Of a stretch of 27,197 bases of DNA, positions 22,628 to 27,197 are shown piece after piece. The translations under genes and the position numbers were made by a program. Below the pieces are notes generated by a model that was not told the DNA's origin, did no database searches, and worked only from the letters and a program-made list of their open reading frames with translations. Position 1 is the first letter of the stretch. Each line of letters begins with the position of its first letter. The DNA lies in IMG/VR virus record IMGVR_UViG_3300035665_000199, positions 1-27,197 of that record; one strand, written 5' to 3'. Origin of the DNA: a virus.

Positions 22628-23044
22628 ATGCGTAAACTTACCCGAATCATTTTGCATTGCACCGCGACGCCCGAAGGCCGTCACGTTGACGTCGCAACCA
22701 TTAACGCGTGGCACGTCAAACGCGGTTGGTCGGGAATCGGCTACCATTTCGTTATTTATCTTGACGGATCCGTTCACGCTGGCCGCGACGTTTCAAAGGT
22801 CGGCGCACACGTCGCCGGGCATAACGCCGATACAATCGGTATCGTTTACGTCGGCGGCTGCGATGCGGCAATGAAGGCAAAGGACACGTTGAACGCGGCA
22901 CAAGAAACCGCGGTCGTCAATTTGGTTAAGGCACTTCGCGACCAGTTCGGGGCGTTGACGCTGCATGGTCATAACGAATACGCCGCAAAGGCGTGTCCGT
23001 CATTCAAAGTAAAAGACAAATTCAAATGGCTCGTTGGCTACTAA
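22628..23044 (+). CDS. Endolysin: N-acetylmuramoyl-L-alanine amidase, T7 lysozyme type
   Basis: A 138-aa Amidase_2 protein. Zinc ligands H10 (ILHCTAT), H115 and C123 (HNEYAAKACPSF), with Y39 and K121, keep the same spacing as H17, Y46, H122, K128 and C130 of T7 lysozyme. It cuts the amide bond between MurNAc and the stem peptide. There is no signal peptide, so it needs a holin for release. ATG 22628 gives the normal T7-like N-terminus; GTG 22622 is an alternative. Its end overlaps the lipoprotein gene by 19 nt. Confidence 0.93.
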   Translation: MRKLTRIILHCTATPEGRHVDVATINAWHVKRGWSGIGYHFVIYLDGSVHAGRDVSKVGAHVAGHNADTIGIVYVGGCDAAMKAKDTLNAAQETAVVNLVKALRDQFGALTLHGHNEYAAKACPSFKVKDKFKWLVGY

Positions 23045-23454
23045 TTCCCGCGGTCGCCTTGATGGCGTCGTGTACTGCATCGTATCACCTAAAACGTGCG
23101 ATTGCAAAAGACCCTTCAATTCTCAAAACGGCTGCGGTTCGGTTCGACACAATCGTCGTGACGAAGGAGCGAAAATTGACCGACACAATCGTCATGAACA
23201 AACGCGATACGATAACGATTGAACGCGACCGCGTACGGGTGCGTTTGGTGCGTTCTTACGATACTTTGATGGTCGAGGGTACTTGCCTACCCGACACGAT
23301 AAAAATCGACGTCATACGCGAAATTCCGCAACTCGTTCAAAGGCGGTCATTCTTTACCAAGGGCGACCGCGTGTTCGGTTGGTTGCTATTCGTGGCGCTC
23401 GTTGTCGGGGTCGTGTTATATATCGGCCAACGAAACGGCAATCGCTGGTATTGA
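23026..23454 (+). CDS. Candidate unimolecular spanin (lipoprotein plus C-terminal TM)
   Basis: A 142-aa protein. The N-terminus is a lipoprotein signal (MARWLLIPAVALMASC) with lipidated Cys16. The middle is charged and strand- or coil-rich (DTIVVTKERKLTDTIV). A C-terminal TM segment follows (VFGWLLFVALVVGVVLYIG, near 118-136) with a basic tail. Outer-membrane lipid anchor plus inner-membrane TM in one chain is the u-spanin layout (as in phage T1 gp11), which fuses the membranes at the last step of lysis. It overlaps the endolysin gene, which supports the role. The start at 23026 was chosen because it gives the signal peptide. Confidence 0.75.
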   Translation: MARWLLIPAVALMASCTASYHLKRAIAKDPSILKTAAVRFDTIVVTKERKLTDTIVMNKRDTITIERDRVRVRLVRSYDTLMVEGTCLPDTIKIDVIREIPQLVQRRSFFTKGDRVFGWLLFVALVVGVVLYIGQRNGNRWY

Positions 23455-23534
23455 TTTCCCCGACCAAGTTGGTTCGGTCAATCTAAAACTTTAATTTATT
23501 GGGTCGCGCGTCAAAGCAAACGTTGACGTTTTTC

Positions 23535-23670
23535 ACGTTGTTCAAAAGTTTATTTGTATTTATTTGGTTACTATTGATGCGCCGTGTATTTTATTTATTT
23601 ATATATATATCCCTACGGGATATATATATAAATAAATAAAATCAACAACGCGTGTCAATAACTTTTGAGG
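23535..23670 (+). repeat. 136-bp dispersed repeat with perfect 26-bp hairpin, copy B
   Basis: Second copy of 8141-8276. The perfect hairpin stem is 23588-23613 against 23617-23642. Unlike copy A, the outermost ends here also pair (TCAAAAGTT at 23542 and AACTTTTGA at 23668). Before it, 23455-23534 has a weak hairpin (CCGACCA/TGGTTCGG, 23460-23477) and no gene. Copy B precedes the promoter of the 23723 gene and closes the lysis cassette. Confidence 0.9.
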
Positions 23671-23672
23671 CA

Positions 23673-23702
23673 TTGAATCATTGGTTAAGTTTTGTATATT
23701 TG
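23673..23702 (+). promoter_or_regulatory. Bacteroidota-type promoter
   Basis: TTG at 23673-23675, 19-nt spacer, TATATTTG at 23695-23702: an exact TAnnTTTG match with correct spacing. It lies 3 nt after repeat copy B and about 20 nt before ATG 23723. Confidence 0.8.
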
Positions 23703-23722
23703 CAGCCAACAAACAAAAAACA

Positions 23723-23908
23723 ATGATCATGGAAAACAAAAAAACTTATTTGGGCAAAGCAATGATGCAAAGCATCGTCGGCACAATCTTATCGCTCACC
23801 GCCGTATCGCATACCTCAATGACTTGGACTTGCATTCTCGGCGCCCTCGCCTTGGTATGGCTTGCATCCGCGCACCACAACTTCAACAAATACGAAAATC
23901 GCGGGTGA
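23723..23908 (+). CDS. Small membrane protein with its own promoter
   Basis: A 61-aa protein with two hydrophobic stretches (SIVGTILSLTAVSH near 16-29 and TCILGALALVWLASA near 36-50) and a polar C-terminus (HHNFNKYENRG). ATG 23723 follows the promoter; ATG 23729 is equally possible. It is monocistronic, between promoter 23673 and terminator 23948. Expression on its own suggests an early host-takeover or superinfection-exclusion type role, but that is speculation. Confidence 0.65.
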   Translation: MIMENKKTYLGKAMMQSIVGTILSLTAVSHTSMTWTCILGALALVWLASAHHNFNKYENRG

Positions 23909-23947
23909 CGTTGTTTGTTTGTTTCTGAATTCCAAACCCGCGTAATG

Positions 23948-23977
23948 CCCCGCCCGAAACGGCGGGGTTTTTCTTTT
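23948..23977 (+). terminator. Intrinsic terminator
   Basis: CCCCGCC (23948-23954), loop CGAAAC and GGCGGGG (23961-23967) form a 7-bp GC stem followed by TTTTTCTTTT. It ends the transcript of the 23723 gene and insulates it from the SSB promoter. Confidence 0.92.
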
Positions 23978-24000
23978 GTGAAAAACTTTGACATCGGTTG

Positions 24001-24032
24001 TTTGCATTGTTGACAAATACGCCATATCTTTA
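24001..24032 (+). promoter_or_regulatory. Promoter of the DNA-metabolism operon
   Basis: TTTG at 24001-24004, 20-nt spacer, TATCTTTA at 24025-24032 (one mismatch to TAnnTTTG). It lies after the terminator and about 30 nt before the SSB ATG. No other promoter is obvious until 3564 past the genome joint, so it may drive the whole block from SSB to the 3221 gene. Confidence 0.65.
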
Positions 24033-24067
24033 CCAAGCGTAAACAAACAAACGCATTTAATTTAATC

Positions 24068-24592
24068 ATGACAACAAAACCCGATTTCCAAAAAGGGGTT
24101 CGCGCTATTATTAGCGGAACCGCTCAATGGGCGCAATTAACGCCCAAGTCCGGCCCTAACAAAATGGCCAACAAATACCAATGCGATTTGATGATCGACG
24201 ATACCTCGTTGAAACTACTTGAATCCATCGGTGCATATAAGTTCATTCAAATCAAAGGCATGGACGGACAACCTAAATACGAGGTTCCGGCCGTTCGTAT
24301 TAAGGCGAACAACCCGCCCAACGTATTCGATACGCACAAGGCGACGTTCGACGACTACATCAACAATGGTTCAGTTCTGAAAACGAATTGCATCGTTAAG
24401 GCGTACGAATACAACGGCAAAAAAGGTTTGTCCGTTTGGGTGAACGACGTGATCGTTCTAAACCTTGCCGAGCGTGGCGAAGGTGGCGGCACTCCGTCCG
24501 ATTTCTTCGAAGGCGTGAAGCCGACGGAACCAACCTTTGACGCGGTTCAGCCGAACACGGCAACCAACGACGACGATGGTTTCCCGTTCTAA
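24068..24592 (+). CDS. Single-stranded DNA-binding protein, T7 gp2.5-like
   Basis: A 174-aa protein. The core has GTAQWAQLTPKSGPNKMANK near residues 17-36 and AYEYNGKKGLSVWVNDV near 113-129, typical of phage SSBs with an OB fold (DUF2815/gp2.5-like). It ends in an acidic tail with a final aromatic residue (NDDDGFPF), the usual SSB partner-binding tip. It coats ssDNA and recruits replication and recombination enzymes. It is the first gene after the promoter. The end overlaps the next gene by 17 nt. Confidence 0.88.
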   Translation: MTTKPDFQKGVRAIISGTAQWAQLTPKSGPNKMANKYQCDLMIDDTSLKLLESIGAYKFIQIKGMDGQPKYEVPAVRIKANNPPNVFDTHKATFDDYINNGSVLKTNCIVKAYEYNGKKGLSVWVNDVIVLNLAERGEGGGTPSDFFEGVKPTEPTFDAVQPNTATNDDDGFPF

Positions 24593-24998
24593 CATTCACG
24601 ACCGGTTACACTACGCCGAATGGGTGGTTCAGTTCTCCGAGAACTGGGCCGCTCAATCGACGGGTTCAATCAAACGCAATTCCCGCGTGACCTCAATCAA
24701 CGAGTTGCGGCGAATGGTGATCGCGTATTGCTATTGGGAAATCGGATTGAACCAATCCCAAACCGGGGCGATTGTGAACCGCAAGCACCCCGCGATACAT
24801 CACCAGTTGCGCGTTCACAATGAGGCGCACCAAACGGCGGGAAACACAAACCGCCAAACCGATCCTAACTATTGCCGCAATTACAAATTGTACGTGAGCG
24901 ACATCGAACGGGAATCGCGCGAAACGTCAATCGAATACGTCAAAGCCGAAATCGAGCGACTGCAACTTCAATTAAACGAATTAAACAAAAAACCATGA
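24576..24998 (+). CDS. DnaA C-terminal-like HTH protein
   Basis: A 140-aa protein. RMVIAYCYWEIGLNQSQTGA followed by IVNRKHPAIHHQLRVHNE (residues 47-84) resembles the DnaA domain IV helix-turn-helix, including an RKHPAIHH version of the DnaA RDHSTV motif. There is no AAA+ domain. The C-terminus is a coiled coil (EIERLQLQLNELN). It may bind the phage origin or act as a regulator. ATG 24576 overlaps the SSB gene; an upstream in-frame start exists at 24537. The stop overlaps the next ATG. Confidence 0.7.
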   Translation: MVSRSNIHDRLHYAEWVVQFSENWAAQSTGSIKRNSRVTSINELRRMVIAYCYWEIGLNQSQTGAIVNRKHPAIHHQLRVHNEAHQTAGNTNRQTDPNYCRNYKLYVSDIERESRETSIEYVKAEIERLQLQLNELNKKP

Positions 24999-25132
24999 CC
25001 ATCGAATTCAACTGGCGCAAAGAGGACGCCCTATTTTTAACGCCATCAATCGTATATTTTAGCGATTCCGATTCGAAGCACGTTATTTTCTCGTTCATTT
25101 ATTTCACGGCGCTGGCGTCGATTAACAAATGA
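24995..25132 (+). CDS. 45-aa hypothetical protein
   Basis: A short frame with ATGA overlaps at both ends (24995 and 25129-25132). It has a polar N-terminus (IEFNWRKEDA) and a hydrophobic aromatic C-terminus (VIFSFIYFTALASI) that could enter a membrane or form strands. Function is unknown; the coupled ends support translation. Confidence 0.5.
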   Translation: MTIEFNWRKEDALFLTPSIVYFSDSDSKHVIFSFIYFTALASINK

Positions 25133-25863
25133 AAACGAAACCATTTTTGCCGTTGTCGTTTTCCAGCATAAAGGAATTCGCAAAGTCGCCGAACCATTTT
25201 CTCGCCTACAAAAACAAAACGCGTGAGGCAACGGCGGCCATGACCCGCGGTTCGGCATTGCACACCTTTGTATTGGAACCCGAAGAATTCGAAAAGCGCT
25301 ACCTCGTGGCACCGGACATTCGCCGTGGTACGAACGCATGGAAGGAAGTCGAATCGGCCGCGGGAACGCGTGAAATACTAAAGGATTCAGAGTTTGAAAT
25401 CATTGAACGTATGGCGTCCGCCCTTTGGTCGCATCCAGCCGCGGCGGAGTTGTTCGCACAAACGACCGCCGTCGAACAAGGTTTGGAATTTGAGTTCAAC
25501 GGAATCGCATTTCGCGGGTTCGCCGATATGGTGGCCCCGACGTTTGTCGCCGACCTCAAGTCAACGCAAGACGTTTCGGCGTCGGCGTTCAATAGGTGGA
25601 TATTTGGAAACAAATATCATTTGCAAGCGGCGCTATACTGCGCGGCCTTGAAATTAGAAAAGTTCTACTTCATTGGCGTTGAGGCAAACTCGCCGTACAA
25701 CGTCGGAGTTTTCGAAATGGACAAAACGTCGATTGAATTTGGTATATTTGAACTAATCGAATTAACCACGAAATTCAAAAAATGGGACGGAATGCCCGCG
25801 ACCTACACGAACGACATAATTGTTTTAACGCCGCCGAAATGGTCGACGTCGAGCAACGATTGA
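25129..25863 (+). CDS. RecE / exonuclease VIII-like PD-(D/E)XK nuclease
   Basis: A 244-aa protein of the exonuclease VIII / DUF3799 type. Motifs in order: LSFSSIKEFAKSPNHF (9-24), RGSALHTFVLEP (40-51, H45), FRGFADMV (D133), ADLKST (D142, K144) and YHLQAALY (163-170, Q166). The family digests one strand of dsDNA for recombination with an SSB-annealing partner. No RecT-like annealing protein is seen nearby; the SSB at 24068 may serve. It is coupled by ATGA to the 45-aa gene. Confidence 0.85.
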   Translation: MKTKPFLPLSFSSIKEFAKSPNHFLAYKNKTREATAAMTRGSALHTFVLEPEEFEKRYLVAPDIRRGTNAWKEVESAAGTREILKDSEFEIIERMASALWSHPAAAELFAQTTAVEQGLEFEFNGIAFRGFADMVAPTFVADLKSTQDVSASAFNRWIFGNKYHLQAALYCAALKLEKFYFIGVEANSPYNVGVFEMDKTSIEFGIFELIELTTKFKKWDGMPATYTNDIIVLTPPKWSTSSND

Positions 25864-26102
25864 ACCGCGTGTCTGAATTTTTAGAACGCGCCCGCACGCT
25901 GGCCGATCGTTGGGAATCCGACGACATGGTTTCGTTGTGCAACGATATTGAAATAATGGTCGCATTTTGCGAAATGAATCTACCGAACTATGCCCTCACC
26001 CACTACATTAGCGGAACTCCGCCAGTTCGCAAAGATTCACAACCAAGCGAGATACCCCAACGTTCCGACGTCGGCATTGCCGGCGACAACGTTCACCGAT
26101 AA
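25839..26102 (+). CDS. Small helical protein overlapping VRR-NUC gene
   Basis: An 87-aa frame from ATG 25839 (inside the end of the nuclease gene) to TAA 26100-26102. The first 50 residues are a clear helical unit (VEQRLNRVSEFLERARTLAD, then MVAFCEMNL). The last 38 residues are encoded in the same DNA as the VRR-NUC start and look low-complexity and polar. The N-terminal part fills the gap between two well-supported genes. Function is unknown. Confidence 0.55.
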   Translation: MVDVEQRLNRVSEFLERARTLADRWESDDMVSLCNDIEIMVAFCEMNLPNYALTHYISGTPPVRKDSQPSEIPQRSDVGIAGDNVHR

Positions 26103-26421
26103 AACGGCAAACGGACTTACCAATGCGATCATATACGACATCATGCACGTTTGCGGGGGCGCTGCTTACCGAATCAACAACGGGGCAACTTACGACCGCG
26201 CAAAGAACATATATCGTGCGGGCGTCACGAAACGCGGCGTCCCCGATATTATTGCCGTCGTGGATGGGCGATTCATCGGAATCGAGGTAAAGATCGGAGC
26301 CGACCGCCAGTCGTCGCATCAACGCGAGGTCGAGGCGGAAATCAACGCCGCTCGCGGGGTTTACTTTATCGCGAAAACGTACGAGCAATATGTCAGTTCC
26401 CTCGCCGCATCGCTTCGATAA
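25990..26421 (+). CDS. VRR-NUC nuclease, variant copy
   Basis: A 143-aa variant of the gene at 15-446. Active-site residues D86, E99 and K101 are unchanged. Differences include F49Y, I52M and a cluster near the C-terminus (residues 120-122 and 132-141). The reading frame is intact, so both alleles look functional. It is most likely the same locus in another strain. Confidence 0.85.
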   Translation: MPSPTTLAELRQFAKIHNQARYPNVPTSALPATTFTDKTANGLTNAIIYDIMHVCGGAAYRINNGATYDRAKNIYRAGVTKRGVPDIIAVVDGRFIGIEVKIGADRQSSHQREVEAEINAARGVYFIAKTYEQYVSSLAASLR

Positions 26422-26800
26422 GCAGCGCGGCGAATGGGCTGAAGCGCAGTTCGTGGCGGACGCGTTGAAAAATGGTTTTGAAATCTTCACGCCCATTGGC
26501 GATTGTTCGTCAATAGATTTCGTAATTTTTCACGATGGTAAACCGATACGAATTCAATGCAAGGCAACGTGGACGAACCTAAAGGGCAAATCCAAGTGGA
26601 ACATCGGTAAAGGGTCGTCGGCGAAGAAACGCTACACGGATCACGACGTGGATTTTTTGGCGCTTTACGATGGAAACATTGAGTGTTGGCGGTTTGTCCG
26701 GCCAAGTGAAACAAACGGACAAAAAACATTTAGGATAGCACAAGACGAAACAAACAAACTGGAAAATTGGCATGACCTCAAAGAATTCAACGATCATTGA
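26390..26800 (+). CDS. PD-(D/E)XK endonuclease-like protein, variant copy
   Basis: A 136-aa variant of the gene at 415-825. The core with D43 and QCK is identical. Changes lie in the N-terminal dozen residues (P7H, S9F, H12Q) and one near the C-terminus (RIPQD to RIAQD). The frame is intact. Confidence 0.75.
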   Translation: MSVPSPHRFDKQRGEWAEAQFVADALKNGFEIFTPIGDCSSIDFVIFHDGKPIRIQCKATWTNLKGKSKWNIGKGSSAKKRYTDHDVDFLALYDGNIECWRFVRPSETNGQKTFRIAQDETNKLENWHDLKEFNDH

Positions 26801-27197
26801 TTTAGCACGGCGCTACCTCGCCGCCGGGTTCTCACCCATACCATTGGTTCCGGGCGATAAGCGCCCAAGCGTAAAGGGGTGGCAACGCTACGGCGACGAG
26901 CCTATGGGTTGGGGCGAGGCCGACCGAATGTTTGCCGACACGGATTCCATCGGTATCGTTTGCGGTTACGACGGCCTCGAGGTTCTCGACATCGACGCCA
27001 AGCACTTCGACGGCGACGAATTAACCGAGTTCACCACGTTACTGGACGCCGAAGCGCCGGGCCTTCGCTCGAAAATGACCATTCAACAAACGCGGTCGGG
27101 CGGTGAACATTGGATTTACAAATGCGATTCGGTCGAAGGCAATCAAAAGTTGGCGCGGAATATAGAAGGCGAAACGACGTTTGAAACACGCGGCGTC
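26772..27197 (+). CDS. Primase-polymerase, variant copy cut by window end
   Basis: The first 142 residues of a variant of the gene at 797-2773. The prim-pol motifs VLDID, SGGEHW and FETRGV are all present. A few conservative changes occur (for example E42D, K52R, N85T), while most base differences are silent. It is truncated only by the window edge. Confidence 0.85.
   Translation, partial: MTSKNSTIIDLARRYLAAGFSPIPLVPGDKRPSVKGWQRYGDEPMGWGEADRMFADTDSIGIVCGYDGLEVLDIDAKHFDGDELTEFTTLLDAEAPGLRSKMTIQQTRSGGEHWIYKCDSVEGNQKLARNIEGETTFETRGV

Larger units (their letters stand above)
25976..27197. repeat. Terminal overlap, right copy
   Basis: Second pass through 1-1222 at an offset of 25,975. Identity is complete for 127 bases (25976-26102), then about 58 differences are spread over the remaining 1,095, most at third codon positions. 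See the left copy. Confidence 0.9.

Noticed and set aside
1-27197. Lysogeny genes, tRNA genes, CRISPR arrays, insertion sequences or a reverse-transcriptase diversity element
   Set aside because: I looked for integrase, CI/Cro-like repressor, tRNA-like clover leaves, regularly spaced repeats, transposase and RT motifs and saw none. Small unrecognised proteins could still hide a regulator.

Overview
This window looks like a complete genome of a small tailed phage, plus about 1.2 kb of a second pass through its start. Position 25976 onward repeats position 1 onward at a constant offset of 25,975 bases, so one genome unit is about 25,975 bp. All supported genes are on the + strand and tightly packed, with many ATGA or TAATG start-stop overlaps. 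The host is probably a member of Bacteroidota. Four intergenic regions carry -7 boxes matching or close to TAnnTTTG at the usual distance from a TTG or similar -33 box, Shine-Dalgarno sequences are mostly absent, and several small proteins resemble ones common in Bacteroidota phages. I found no integrase, excisionase, CI-like repressor, tRNA, rRNA or CRISPR array, so a lytic siphovirus-type phage fits best.

Layout. (1) 24.0-26.1 kb, continuing through the joint into 0-3.5 kb, is the DNA metabolism module: an SSB with an acidic tail, a DnaA-like HTH protein, a RecE/exonuclease VIII-like nuclease, a small helical protein, a VRR-NUC nuclease, a second PD-(D/E)XK nuclease, a primase-polymerase/helicase and a third PD-(D/E)XK-like protein. 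(2) 3.5-5.5 kb is a promoter followed by small early-type genes, several Cys-rich, and an HNH nuclease. (3) 5.5-8.1 kb is the packaging module: a candidate cos region, P27-type small terminase, large terminase and two small genes. (4) 8.3-15.4 kb is the HK97-type head and connector set: portal, a three-domain prohead protease, major capsid protein, adaptor, head closure, gp10-like neck protein, tail terminator and tail tube. It ends with tail assembly chaperones that carry a clear A AAA AAA -1 frameshift site. (5) 15.4-21.8 kb holds the tape measure, a large tail-tip protein and a tail fibre of visibly different base composition. (6) 21.8-23.5 kb is the lysis cassette: small membrane proteins (holin candidates), a T7-type amidase and a lipoprotein with a C-terminal TM segment that fits a unimolecular spanin. 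(7) 23.5-24.0 kb is a repeat, a promoter, a small membrane protein and a terminator.

The most unexpected structure is a 136-bp direct repeat at 8141-8276 and 23535-23670. Each copy contains a perfect 26-bp hairpin with a 3-nt loop, and the two copies bracket the whole structural and lysis module. The 90-bp hairpin core is identical in both copies and all five mismatches lie outside it. A second unexplained element is an AT-rich noncoding stretch (22390-22627) with repeated TGCAAA-like boxes and nested inverted repeats in front of the endolysin.

The end repeat (1-1222 against 25976-27197) is identical for exactly 127 bases and then differs at about 58 sites with no indels. That is the signature of a circular or concatemeric genome assembled from coexisting strain variants, so the two terminal copies are probably alleles rather than a real duplication.
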